Source: Phoronis australis
Lineage: Eukaryota; Phoronida; Phoronidae
NCBI GenBank assembly: GCA_002633005.1
Contig: NMRA01000877.1
Coordinates: 6,570-70,569 of the forward strand
DNA length: 64,000 nucleotides
Reading direction: 5' to 3'
Part shown: positions 45,112 to 56,575 of the stretch, piece after piece
Layout of the letters: every line of letters starts with the position of its first letter
Numbering within the stretch: position 1 is the stretch's first letter
Program-made: the position numbers and the translations under genes
The notes under the pieces: generated by a model
Told to the model about the DNA's origin: nothing
What the model saw: only the letters and a program-made list of their open reading frames with translations
The model's database searches: none

Positions 45112-46328
45112 GATAATCACTGAAATGTATAAAGTTTGCAAAATGGTATTATACAATGATTAACCTTTTTCGTCGCTATAATTGTACATGTATAGTAGAG
45201 TACCTACTGTTCAGTTCCGGTTGTTTATAAACCGTCAAGACGAACAGCTGTCGGGGGCCGCTCGATCGATATCCGGCGAGCCATTACATCACTGCATTCC
45301 CAAAGTTTTTAGTATGGGTCTAAAAATTCCTTGACCCGACGCCACTTGATTTATTTTAACAAAAAGATCTAAGGCATGCGTTCGTGCGAAACACTTGAAC
45401 ACAAAGTAGAAAATTTTAATAAAAACCCATGGAAATCGATGAGCAATATGCTTGCATGATGTAAAGTCGTGTCATTGTATGCAACAATTGACCAATGGAA
45501 CTGTACATGTTTGTGTACGTGTGCGTATTCGGAATTGAGGGTATAAGTCAGTTTGGATAAAATGTGGCAGCAAAATTTTTCAAAACGATAGAATTACAAT
45601 AACTGATATGTTAACAATGAAAAAAAGAAGAATGCACGACACCAAAAGCACCCTGTACTGGTCAGGCACGCACATTTAGTGTATACATCGGTTACCCGCG
45701 TGTGCCTGTGAACACCATTGCTTGGGCGGCCGAAGACGGGGGTCTACGTATGCATTTGCAGAGACCCAATTTCCCGAAATGTGATTGGAATTGTCTACTT
45801 AACGTTATACCAAGGAATGATCATTACAATAATATGCAGACGTTTTTTTTCAAAAAAATAAAAGCCTATAAGGGCTGCTGAGGTGTCGCAAGGAAAATTA
45901 CTTCAGTGATGCGCTATTTTTCTTTACATGTAACTATCTAGCATTACCAGGAAGAGATAACCACATTCTGGTATTACTTGTCCTTGTACCTAATTCATCT
46001 TAGCGTGGCGAACTGGTTATTTGTACAGTTTGAAACGACATGGTCTCACAGTTCAAAATGTTGTATTATAGAGTATTCTGTAAAACAACTTAACACGCCG
46101 AGGTACTAGAGTTTTAAAAAGGCGTTTGCATTATTAATGTTTACCAATATTAATTTTTACGCTACTCAGTGTACCATGCGATCATGATGTGGGGAATCAC
46201 CGTTTTTTCCGTCAATAACAAGCACACTTCCATATTATTGGCCATCCAGAACGAGAAGGACAAGAAAAATGGTCACACGGAACCAATACATTGAGATACC
46301 GTAACCATTTCAAACAATAAAGTTTTGA

Positions 46329-46374
46329 TTTATTTCAAAATATATTTCTTTCAAAATATATTTATTTCAAAATA
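46329..46374 (+). repeat. Short AT-rich tandem
   Basis: ATTTCAAAATATATTTC, TTTCAAAATATATTTA and TTTCAAAATATCACC follow head to tail. Confidence 0.75.
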
Positions 46375-47448
46375 TCACCATCAATCAGTAAAATCGCACC
46401 GTGACAGTAAAAGAGAAATGTGTATCAGGTAGAAAATTACTGTGCCGTTCTGGTATCATAAATGCACTCCACTTCAGCAAAATTCAGATTTCAACCAACT
46501 CTACGGCAATCCTTCAATTCAGTTGAATCCGACATTTACTGGCACATAATTGTGTTACTATAGTACATTTATATTGACAACACCCCGCCACAAAATAAAT
46601 AAAACGGCAAAACCCAAAGGTCGTAAACTCTACCTGCCCTGTCCTACATAGGCAGGCAATAACACTCTGTAAGTATCAGAAGACCAAAAACAGGACAAAA
46701 ATGATGATTTTCCTCAAGTAAGACAGTTGCAGATTTTAAAAGCTTGCCAGACTACAGAACATTTGTCCCGTCTCTTGAAATCTACAGGAACAACCCATCT
46801 ACTGTCTCAATATAACAATGTGGGGTGTAGCATTCTTGGGCTATCCCTTCCTTCGATCCTGTTCTATTCTTAGTAACCTGGCTACAATAATAAATCTTCG
46901 AATTGGTGTCCACTTTGTAAAAATGCACGACTATTAATCTTGTAGTCACTTTTTGTGTTTCTTCGTTGCTGGAAAACAACAGGTATCATGGTCACTAAAC
47001 CCTTAAAGACATATCGGACTTAGAAGGAAAGTCAAGTAAAAGACCATGAAACATCGACTTAAGTGGGTGATCTAGGGACCAAATTCAAATGAACAATACT
47101 GTTTCTGCGATGGGATTCTCAACCACAGAATCATTTTATTTCAGTTTCAAATTTTAAACCTCGAAAGACAAAAAGTGATATCATTGATTCAGGGTCTAAT
47201 CTTTATACAAGAAATCAAACTTTATTTTTTACTTTTATATTTTCTGCTATAACTAAAGAACCTTTAGTTCTGTGCTCAAGCATGCAGTGATTTTTTCGAT
47301 GTTTTTCAAATAATCTTAGTTTGCACTTGTTGATGCTAACATAAAAGCTATGAGTTTTTACTTGGAATCGCGTGTTGTTACCAATATTGGTTCCTAGGTA
47401 CTACACAGTAGGCCTACACACTCATTTCCACTAACATGGTTCATCAGC

Positions 47449-47458
47449 AAGATGGCGG
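47449..47458 (+). promoter_or_regulatory. YY1-like AAGATGGCGG site
   Basis: AAGATGGCGGAC is the YY1 consensus often found at animal transcription start regions and initiation codons. A 12-codon frame starts here (MADNSAQRNPRD) and stops. It lies about 190 bases from the end of the THAP-like short copy. Whether it marks a promoter is unknown. Confidence 0.3.
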
Positions 47459-47647
47459 ACAACTCCGCTCAACGAAATCCACGTGACTAGTTATACTTAT
47501 CTCATTGGTTCAAACAAACAGGAGACTCGTCACAGAGTGAACATGGGTGTTTGGGAAGAAATTTTGGTATATAGCCATTCTTGATTAAATCCATGAGCGG
47601 CGTTCTACTCAATTTTTTACTGAATTGAGCCCAAATACCATGTGGCA

Positions 47648-48003
47648 GCATAGATTATAGACCACAGATTCGCAACTTCGACATTTTCGTGCTTACTATC
47701 CTAGAGGAGGCGCCACTCTTCTAAATTATCTGTTGCCATATGCGAGGCCTGCGCACGTCTGGTACAACGTGTATCAGACCGCCTGCAATTATTTTTTATT
47801 ATATAAATTATCTGTTGCAGTTTCCGGTTTGTGTAGTATTGTCACCACACAACAACCGACCATAATTAGCAGACGACGTCCCTGCCGGAAATAACGCTAG
47901 ATAAATTGGCCATGTGTCGCCAATGAGAAATGACGCCATTGCCTCTGTAAGAGCTCAGCTTTCGTCCATTGAAAGGATACGGAGTTGGCATTGCGTGAGT
48001 TAA
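47648..48003 (-). mobile_element. Internally deleted inverted copy of the THAP-like locus
   Basis: On minus, 48,003-47,850 matches 55,455-55,620 (AACTCCGTATCCTTTCAATG, GCCGGCAGGGACGTCGTC-like, CTGCTAATTATGGTCGG). On minus, 47,697-47,648 matches 58,441-58,492 (AAAATGTCGAAGTTGCGAAT, CTGTGGTCTATAATCTATG). The 2.8 kb between these blocks in the long copy is replaced here by about 150 bases. The short copy keeps the THAP start (MVGCCVV) and the final KMSKLRICGL-stop, but no middle. Confidence 0.65.
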
Positions 48004-48725
48004 ATGGCGGGTCTTTGGAGTCCAACATGAATGTTAAATCTTAAAAAATGTGTCAATAATTAAGCAGAGTAGTTAGAAAAATACAGTTAAAGAACAAGTC
48101 AATGCACCAAAGAGTTGTCTGACGAAAGGATATAAGTATTTTCTGGAAAACTAAGTTCGAAACATGAAAAGTAAACATGACCAAATTGCGGCGATCGACT
48201 GTTACGGAATAGGTATCATGCTGAATGCAGGGTTACATTTCTTCTAATAAATTCTTGATAAAAGTGCTTTCTACACGAACCAGGTCATCTGTTCGTATTC
48301 TTGACGAGTTGAAGATATATTCGACAGTGGTGGCTCATGGCATTTTGCTGTCAAGAGCAATTAGTCATATCTGGTTTAATTTTTTGATCAAGAGTAGGCC
48401 TAACACCTTCAAGCATAGCCTACGTCCTGGTGAAGTAGGCACTACCGGGACTAACAGTTGATTTGTCATTGATCTGAAATAATACTTGATGTTATTAAAT
48501 ATATATTTTGATTACGATAAAAAGCAGGCTCGCAATTGAAAATAAAAATTATATGACCATCAATTCTTTTTTCTTGGTTTTAATAATTACGTCTATTTCA
48601 TGTGTTATATTTGAAAAATATCAATCTCGAACTAGTTGAATTTTAAAATTAAAACAACTAATTCTTTCGTCCAAAGCATAACCTCGTTTTAGAGCTCAAT
48701 TTCAGTTAGTTAACTGGAAAGAACA
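48004..48725. other. Non-coding stretch
   Basis: Nothing recognised. Confidence 0.45.
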
Positions 48726-48881
48726 CAGTGGCGGATTTAGATGGGAGCCAAGAGGGCCATGCCCACCCCTAAACTTCTCCCAGATTCCATTTGGCAGTTC
48801 AGGAGCGTGAATGTGTGACGGGCAAAATCCTGGCTAATACTCTGCCTTGCCCACCCAACTCAAAGTCCTGGATCCCCCTGG
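48726..48881. mobile_element. hAT-like MITE, family of 9,522
   Basis: Begins CAGTGGCGGATTTAGATGGG and ends AAGTCCTGGATCCCCCTGG, with TTTGGCAGTTC in the middle shared with 16,498-16,658. Confidence 0.65.
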
Positions 48882-49081
48882 AACAAGCATACAATTGTAG
48901 TTATCGTGTTCCTTCAGAGGCCTCGTTCATATCCGTGGGGAAAGGTGCCTGTGCGGCCTTCTGAGAGGGGAACGTTTCGCCAAGTGACGGGTCAGTGAAA
49001 AATAATACTGACCTCCCTATCACCGTCAGTAGCACCCCACCCTGTTGCAAGCTGTCATAGCTCTGTCTCAAGTAGCATTTT

Positions 49082-49381
49082 CAGTGGCTGATCTAGGATA
49101 CCACGAGGGGGTGGGGCGACATATCCTTGGAGAAGCGTCGGGGCAAAGCGCGATTGCATGCACGCAGGCGGCCCGGAGGTTGCGGGCGCCGAGGATGCAT
49201 GCCTTCTGCTCAGGAAATCTGTCGTTGGACTGAAATAAAAAAACGGAACGTGTTTCCCCCCTCGTCCGCTACCGGTCCTAGCTCGAACTCAGTATTTCCT
49301 CCCGCGTCACGTGCGTTTTGCTGGTTTATTTTGCTTGCGACTGTCAAGGGGGGGGGGCGGTCCCCCCTAAATCCGCCTATG
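49082..49381. mobile_element. hAT-like MITE, 300 bp, both ends present
   Basis: Begins CAGTGGCTGATCTAGGATAC and ends CCCCCTAAATCCGCCTATG, inverted matches. Its first part resembles the inverse of 24,188-24,355 and 44,972-45,111 (GGATA-C/T-CA..., CAAAGCGCG, TGCATG). GC-rich interior, no ORF of known type. Confidence 0.65.
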
Positions 49382-49466
49382 ATTTTGTACTTTTCAAATT
49401 GACACCTCTGTGTTCACAGGTGGTTTGAACCGTTGGAGAGAAATTTTCAATCACTAAGGGAATATT

Positions 49467-49652
49467 TAGGCCTCCTGGGGCCGGGATTTTAGCGTGATTT
49501 TTCAATATTTTTGAGAGGGGAATAAGGCCGATATTTGGCCCCAAAATTGAGGGATTAGATTAGGCCTCGTGGGACCGGGAATTTCGCGTGATTTTTCAAT
49601 ACATTTGAGAGGGAATAGGGCCGATATTTGGCCCCAAAATTGAGGGATTGAG
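49467..49652 (+). repeat. 94-bp tandem duplication
   Basis: Units at 49,467 and 49,561 share TAGGCCTC, GCGTGATTTTTCAATA and GGCCGATATTTGGCCCCAAA then ATTGAGGGATT, differing at several bases. Confidence 0.9.
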
Positions 49653-50765
49653 GGCCCTGCATCGCGCTTCAACCCATAGTCATGAAAACACAGCCTGGCT
49701 GGCCGAAGATTCTCCGGTCCTCGTTTCTATGGCGGCATCCGAGATGCGATAAATTATGATTCGATAAAAGTTATAAATTTTACACGGACATATTTTCCTT
49801 CGTCGCGGAGTATGACAAGGACCCAACGCTTCCGAATCCCAACGTCCTTTGGGATTGTAAAACAGACAGTTGAGTGTCCGTATTTTTTCTAGATGTTCGA
49901 GCAACGCGGAGTAGATACTCAACTGAAGCCACCAGAGCTATCGTAGCGAGCCTCGTTTTGGAACGCGCCTCCTGTCGGCGTGAATAAGGTCTATAGTCTA
50001 TGGTGGAAGATTGTACCCAGCCAAGCAGTGTCAGTCTCCTATATTTTGTGTTTTCTCTCTCCAGTTATTTTCTACTTCAGTCGCTCCCGTAATTGTTTTG
50101 GAAGTCAGTTCCATGATCAAGCCTAACTTATTGCTTCATTGCCTGGAATAAACAAATGAGGAACTTGAGAGACAGTTCCAGACTAACAGAGATATCTCGG
50201 GTAAATAAGTTCATTTACAAATCAGTTACTTAACCTGGTCATACTTTTCACTCACAGGCCTGTGGGCCTGGTTGAATGCCGGGAATAGTCTGGCCTTTGA
50301 CGTCTTTTCATCTCCTGTCTGATGGACATTAACCTATCAAAATGCATGTATGTGTTTTTTTTTAAACTAGCTACTTAGGGTATTAAACTCGCGTTACTGT
50401 ATTTTATGGAAAGAAGTGATTTCTGAGTTTTATTCTGCAATTACAAATAAACTATTGAGTGACTTATGTATTTTCGTAAGTTTCGAAAAAACATATCATG
50501 TGCTTGCATACGGTACGTGCATGGTAATACATGCGTGTATGAGTTATAAGTGTTTCATTATGTTTCTATGACAATTTCTATGACAATTTCTATGAATTCA
50601 CTTATACCTGTGAAATAAAGTTAAAAACGTTTCCGTGGTAAGAAGATTGCAATACTTTGTGTTACTGAGAGCGTGCATGGTACTTGCTATTTTTCCCGCT
50701 CTTTACGGATTGTCTCATTTTGTTTTAATTTTTCTCGCTTTCCCGCCTCCTGCAGGTAGGTAGAT
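49653..50765. other. Non-coding stretch
   Basis: Contains a short triple of TTTCTATGACAA (50,562-50,592). A GTCTATAGTCTATGG word near 49,990 is similar to the 3' tip of the THAP-like locus. No gene recognised. Confidence 0.45.
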
Positions 50766-51255
50766 GACGTCATCAACAGGCTCACAATTTGAGAGACACC
50801 AAAAAAACACGCCTTTCAACTAATTCAACTATTTCCACTAATCGCTGCGCCACCTGCCTACAGACAGATAACGTCAGCAAAGGCTCACAACTTGAGAGAC
50901 ACCAAATACGAATTTCAACTAATTTAGCTATTCCCACTAATCGCTGCGTCACCTGCAGGCAAGTCAGTGACTCTCAGGTCTTTCCTTCTCACAATGCTAG
51001 TACCACTTCAGATGTTGCTACAATTGGTAGAATAAGTTAATTAGATTAGAGCTGGATAGGTTGAGAGAAATTGGGATTAGTTGCATTAGACTAAAATCAA
51101 CTATTCCTACTAATCGCAGCGCCACCTGGGGACTGTTAGATAACGCATGTGACGTCAACCACAGGCCCACAATTTTAGAGGCATCAATCACGCATTTCAA
51201 CAAATTCTACTATTCCCACTAATCATTGCGCCACCTGCTGGGCAGTCTGATAACA
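50766..51255 (+). repeat. Minisatellite with four CTCF-like boxes
   Basis: A unit of about 100 bases recurs imperfectly: CTCACAA(C/T)TTGAGAGACACC, TTTCAACTAATT, then CCCACTAATCGCTGCGCCAC then CTGC. The box starts at 50,835, 50,933, 51,106 and 51,215. The last copy reads GCGCCACCTGCTGG, a full match to the CTCF core GCGCCMYCTRSTGG. The others differ at one to four bases. Parts of the unit also appear inverted around 51,025-51,100 (GGGATTAGTTG). All four boxes face the same way. Confidence 0.75.
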
Positions 51256-52639
51256 AAGTCAGCAAGAAGCTCGCATGGTCTAGTGATGGCAGAATAAGTT
51301 AGGATTAGTTGGGTATGCAACTAAATATTCTGACATGTATGTCGGACCTATGAAACGTTCTTCAAACCTTGCTCGAATCTAATTCCGTATGTCCTTGTAG
51401 TTCATTCTGGTCGTAGCTTTGTACTTCGGTTTATAATGCAACAGACAAATGTTAGTGGTTGATTGCATGCCAACGGTGGGTACGTCATGGGCGGCGCAGA
51501 ACTGAAATAAGTGGGGTTTATGCCCCCCAGCACCCTATGGTGCGTCGCCCATGCACGTACCACGAACGCTAAACACTATTCTTTAACACTAGTTACCTTA
51601 AGATCGCGAACCAGATACGATTGTGTACATCCAAGTCTAAAATCTAATATTTAAAATTAAATAGTTCTATTTAGTAATGGTTATACTAATTATTTTGTTG
51701 ATAACCACGTTCTGCAGTTCCTTCGTATTAAGGAATGACTCTTAAGTTGTCACTGAACCAGACGATAATACAGTTAAGAATGTGTATTATGAGAATCGTG
51801 TGTCTAATGATTAACTGAGTGACGAACAAGTGTGCGTAAGAAAATTATTCGTGACAATGTCAATGTCGTCAAACCAGCTAGGCGACACATTGAAGCAATT
51901 TATTCACTATCAAGACAATAATGTCACGATTATCTATTTATGAAAAACAACTCCGGTCGGGAAACACTGCGACCAATAGCGACATATGTAACGACGCCTT
52001 GTTTATGAATTCTCGTGTTTTATGGATGGATGTCCTTTTTGCAGAACATCCACCTTTCATAGCTAACATATTACTCTAATACATCTTACAACTTATCGCA
52101 ACAATTTTGGCCGTTGTGAGCGGCTGAAACTGACACCCGCAAAAATTGCAAAAATGTACATGGGGAAATTGTGAGTGACAAGTAGGGCCTGCTGTACTCA
52201 GTGACTCAGCTGTGACACATTTTGGGCCTGCACTGTGCGTTGTTTTCAAACCTAAGTTTGCTTAAAAGCGTTCACCTCAGCAATATTTATTAAAGGTTGC
52301 CAATGCACCTTCCACACTAGGCGTACTCTCGTAAAGAATCTATTCACTTCTGCCATTCTACGCGGCCTCATCAGAGACACCCCCGCTTCTATTGAAATCC
52401 TGCGCCCTCTTTCAATAAGGTGCTGTTTAGTTTGCGCGCTATGTATACTTGAGATAATAACAATGCTGGACGATATGGTTTGTGGATGTTCAGTGAACCT
52501 AGCTAAGCAAAGCTGTAAATCTTTATGAGACAAATCCCACGCTAAAATTTGGAGTTTTGTGACAACACGAGGTAGGCTCGGTACGCGAGCCTAAGCCAGA
52601 CTGTGACTAACGCATCCTACATTGTAATTGAGTCACAAA
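51256..52639. other. Non-coding stretch
   Basis: No gene recognised. A minus-strand open frame at 52,252-52,533 has no known features. Confidence 0.45.
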
Positions 52640-54213
52640 TTAAAGGAGAATGCCACCCGATTTAATTAGTCTTTTATACCGTTTTAATCGGTCTATATCC
52701 ACATCGCCTCTTATACGGTCAACCTCACCTTGCCGAGAGGTGTCGCGTTAACCTGTGAGGAAGGTGAGAACCGACGCAGCGACGTCTGTGGTTCATCTGC
52801 AGAGTGAATGTCGCTATATTGCGGTACATCGATCGTTCCCGCTTGTCCGAACTATGGAGCTTCGAAGAAAGCGGGTATATCGCGTTTTCGACTTCCTCGA
52901 AAGCCCCAAATGCTAAGGAAGTGGCTTGCGGTGGTGAAGAATGAAAGGTACGCTGTTAATAACAAGTGAAACATCTCCGTGTCTGATCTCTGACAAAATG
53001 CGGCTTACCAAAAACTATTCATCACTTCCATTGCCTGTGAATGTACACCGCGCCTCTCTAGTATTTCTTAATTGATCAGTGTATTCAGGTTCGAACTGAT
53101 AGCCTGTGAAACCTAACGATCCGACCCTTAAAGTCTTCGTCGGATGAGCTCTTGACTAAGTCGGGATTGGCGCCGGGCGAGTTGCCATGTACACGTTTAT
53201 TATTCTGCGTTGTTTCAAAATGAATTATTCTCATCCTAACCAATGCTTATATGAAACTGAAACCAAGCCTGTCTCATATTAGATACAATTTATAATGCCT
53301 AGGAGTGCTCGTGAGTGCAAATGTTTTGAGAAGCCAGCAGTGAATAAACCACTGCGTTACCGGCTTCTGATGTCGGCAACAAAGGTAACTGACCGGGCAC
53401 CGAGTCCGTGTGAGCGCATGCTAATTCAGTGTTTGCTGACAGAAAGCTGTTGTGAAACAATTACTCGATTTTATATACATGTACTATGGTCACTTGTTAG
53501 GGGAATCTTTAGTTAGAAATGCAAATACATTATTCAAATCATTGTTACTGTACAACATTTGCCATGACGGTCTGTGGAAGGTGAACATGACTTTGCGGCC
53601 CCCGACCATTAAGTAGGTTTTCAGTTTCGCTGCTAATTCGCATAAATAACTACGCGCACATTATTTCTTTGGTTCACCATTAAAGTCTTTTCGTGACTGG
53701 AGGTTTAGTTTCCAACTCAAGCTGGTTTATGTCCGTGCCAGACCCGGCGGCCGCGACGGGCCTGATCGGGTTCCGTGCCACTGGATGGGATAACGAGCGT
53801 TTTGTGTGTTTAGAACTCAAAAAATCACAAGTATAAACAACACAGATCTAGGTTCTCCTGTCTGTATTTCACGGAAGAATACTGTTCAAATTCATCTCTG
53901 AACAGACCCCAAACTCCTTCTACGGACCTTGGTAAAGTGTCCTGCCGAACATTGTAGGAAAGTTGTGCCCAAATACCAGTATTTATTGGTGTTAAACGAT
54001 GAATTCAAGGGATAAGCTGATACCACTAACACGTGTTGTGAACTGCTGAACAGAGTGCGTGGGAAACCAATTACGTCATTGGGTAATATCAACACCTCCG
54101 TCTGCCGTCGTGTGTCAGGTAACGCAACGGAACCTACCGTTATCGAGTAGAACTGCTCGATCTAAATTGATTCAAAATACATAGGTTGTTTTTTGGGTGG
54201 CATGCTCCTTTAA
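52640..54213 (-). mobile_element. Kolobok-type element, complete inverted copy
   Basis: Bounded by TTAA (52,640-52,643 and 54,210-54,213) with inverted tips AGGAGAATGCCACCC and GGGTGGCATGCTCCT. The minus strand aligns with 19,949-21,617 across its full length. Size 1,574 bp. The GC-rich interior (GGCGGCCGCGACGGGCCTGA) is shared. No transposase. Confidence 0.85.
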
Positions 54214-54589
54214 TATTCGATAACTTAGCCGCGATGTTGAAGGGAACCTATTCGCTAATTACTCTGATAATGCATCGATTTCAAAAATTCAATGACGCCT
54301 TCCATTTAGTTTCAATTTTAAAACCGGCCACGTTAGCCTTTTGTCTTCTGTTCGTTTTCTAGACTACGCAAAACAGACTTGTTGGCTTACGATTGCAGTT
54401 ACCTCATCCAACATGTATAGCGACTAGGTCACTTCAATCCGTGACTGCGTCATCAAGCCTTTGAAGTGCAGATGACTTCGCTGAACACTGTGGGGTAAAC
54501 AGTGCATGCTTTCTCCATTAGCGTGCAAATCCAGTTAGCATAAGATTTGCCTGTTTCCAAAACCATATATGTTATAACTAAATGTATGC
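54214..54589. other. Non-coding stretch
   Basis: Nothing recognised. Confidence 0.45.
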
Positions 54590-54850
54590 GCTCTCCAAAC
54601 TTAAAATATGGGGGGCTCGAATTTTTCAGTATGTGTACCTTTTACTAAACAAAAACGAGGACTTCAAAAAAGAGAAGAAAATGGTATTACGTTTGCGCTG
54701 AATTCTTGTGGATTTTCGTCAAGTTTTCCCGGACTTCTTGTTTCTCTTTGGCGAACTTTTTTGCCTACTTAGGCAAATGGAGGAGCTCGTTCGAGTCCCC
54801 AGAGCGGCCCTCGCCTGCATGCGTGCGCGCATGGTTGGTAAGGCCTGTCC
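54590..54850 (+). repeat. Dispersed repeat family A, internal fragment
   Basis: GGGGCTCGAATTTTTCAGTA, TTGTGGATTTTCGTC and the following GCATGCGTGCGC segment follow 12,535-12,780 of the longest copy (GGGCTCGATTTTTTGAGAAT, GTGGATTTTTGTC, GGGTGCGTGCATG). Confidence 0.6.
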
Positions 54851-55454
54851 ATTTTCGAAATTCACTATAGGCCTAGCTATTTTCGAAATGAACACAACAT
54901 ATAATAAATTAGTGTCTTGTGATTTAATTGTACTCGGTTTTCTTATAGTGTGTCATAACCATGCAGGTATCACTTAATTTTCCTCGGGAATTTGTTTACA
55001 CCGGCGTTTCTGATTGGCTAGTCGAATTGTGAACAGGCAACACTTTACGCAAACAAACTGGCATGACTGATGGACTGAAGTGTAAAATGTGATACGTTGT
55101 TCAGACAAATCGGTGCTTAAAATTTATGTTCAGGAAATGTGAATCCTAGAAATTGTGATCGCGCCTTTTCCGCCGGAGTGCTTCTTTCTACTGTCGACCG
55201 AAGGCATTTGCTTACGATACTGTCCTGTATTTATCCAGTATGAATAACGCACCGGTTAAATCGGCCAAATGTATTTATTGTACATGTATGTGCTTCAACT
55301 ACGCGGCTATTAAACATCACTACAGAAACGAAATATTTGCAGCGGCGCCACTTGCATGACAAGGCTAAAATCGTTCACAGTCCGCCATTTTTTCATGGTG
55401 TTGTAAAGCTAACCAATGACTGCTGAGGTTACGTCATAGACTATATTACATGGA
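54851..55454. other. Non-coding stretch before the THAP-like locus
   Basis: Contains GCCGCCATTTT-like words (GTCCGCCATTTTTTC near 55,380) and a TACGTCATAGACTATAT word near 55,430, which may belong to the promoter or terminus of the THAP-like locus. Confidence 0.4.
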
Positions 55455-55584
55455 CCGCCTACTCCGTATACTTTCAATGGACGAAATCTGTGATCTTACG
55501 CAAAAGCCCTTACGTCATTATTCACTGGCTACACCTGGCTAAATTTTCTGGTGCAATTTCCGGCAAGTACGTCGTCTGCTAATC

Positions 55585-55790
55585 ATGGTCGGCTACCGTG
55601 TGGCCGGTTGTTCGGCAAAGGAATTAGCGTCCATACCATCCGAAGACCCCATAATCGGCTGTGGGAAGAAAAGCTTACTTCTTGTGTCAACGTGAATGGC
55701 AGTTGTTTCAGCAATAAGACTTTATACATTTGTTGAAGGCAATTCGAAGATGAATGTTTTTAAGAAGCTCTACTACTTCATCCAGTCCTC
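55585..55790 (+). pseudogene. THAP-domain exon, broken
   Basis: The ATG frame gives MVGYRVAGCSAK, then after a one-base shift KGISVHTIRRPHNRLWEEKL, TSCVNVNGSCFSNKTLYIC, then TGA and RQFEDECF. This is the C-x-x-x-C ... W ... C-x-x-H-F order of a THAP zinc finger, a DNA-binding module. Lesions: the first Cys position is Arg, the frame shifts after GCS, a stop follows the third Cys, and the His is Gln. The short copy at 47.9 kb keeps Cys at the first position. A non-functional relic. Confidence 0.65.
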
Positions 55791-55972
55791 ACAAATCCAT
55801 TTTTCTTTTCTCCGTTTTGATGAAAACTATCTGGTAAACTTTTTGACGAAAATAGTCCGCTAAATTTCTTCCAAAGGTAGTGAGGCATGAACTCCCGTCC
55901 TTACGAGGAACTTCAGTCATAGTCTAGTGAGCGAATTAACCAAATTACTCTCCGCTGGCCCTGATCAGACGG

Positions 55973-56275
55973 TTGATCCAACAGAATGCGCAAATTTGGC
56001 CAGGATTTGGATCAGCGATTTCAACAAATTCACATCCGTATACAAATAAATGGAACGCTGGTAAAACCTTTCACATAAATAAAGATTACATTAATACTTC
56101 AGAAATAACCACCTGGACCAGTCAAACTCTATCTCGCAATTCAACAGCAGGTTACACAATATATGCCGCACAAAATCTCTCGACTGCAGTCTATGAAAAT
56201 GCAACCAACTTCTTTGAAAACATGGAAAAGGAACACCAGAGGGGTGTGAAGGTTGTTTTTATTCTTCAATGTTAA
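55973..56275 (+). CDS. Candidate exon, unrecognised
   Basis: A 100-codon open frame in AT-rich DNA reads WNAGKTFHINKDYINTSEIT, TWTSQTLSRNSTAGYTIYAA, QNLSTAVYENATNFFENMEK, EHQRGVK with several N-glycosylation sequons, and may end at AAG|GTTG. It could be an internal exon of the surrounding locus or independent. A second frame overlaps upstream (PTECANLARIWISDFNK). No family recognised. Confidence 0.25.
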   Translation: MIQQNAQIWPGFGSAISTNSHPYTNKWNAGKTFHINKDYINTSEITTWTSQTLSRNSTAGYTIYAAQNLSTAVYENATNFFENMEKEHQRGVKVVFILQC

Positions 56276-56496
56276 ATTCTTGTAAGCAGACAAATGTTTT
56301 TTACATTTCCGCCTTAAGTCTTAACATTTCTAAACTTAAGCCATTCAAGCGAACGTTTATGACGAAAACAAAATTCTTCAACCAGTTTTGTAAAGTAATA
56401 TGCCACCTGTAGGGTACATAATGAGCCAATCCCACTCCTAATGTAACAAAAGAGTCCCGTGCATAAAGGGTACTAAGTATTGCCCTTATGAAATAT

Positions 56497-56575
56497 TACC
56501 GTATTCGCCCTAATAAGCGGCCAGGGCGCTTAGAAAAATCCGCTTCAGGAAGGGGGCGTTTATTATAGCCCAAAA
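56497..56575 (+). repeat. One end of a GCGCTTATTA-type repeat
   Basis: TACCGTATTCGCCCTAATAA then GCGGCCAGGGCGCTTAG with GGGGGCGTTTATTATAGC shows the self-complementary GCG-C-TTATTA pattern of a terminal repeat common in animal genomes. Only one end was seen. Confidence 0.4.

Larger units (their letters stand above)
45112..47640. other. Long non-coding stretch
   Basis: No gene is supported in 2.5 kb. A small tandem of TTTCAAAATATATTT (about three units) lies at 46,329-46,374. A YY1-like site is annotated near 47,449. Confidence 0.45.

Noticed and set aside
50766-51255. CRISPR-like array
   Set aside because: Repeat units are about 100 bases, diverged and unequally spaced in eukaryotic DNA. 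It is a minisatellite.
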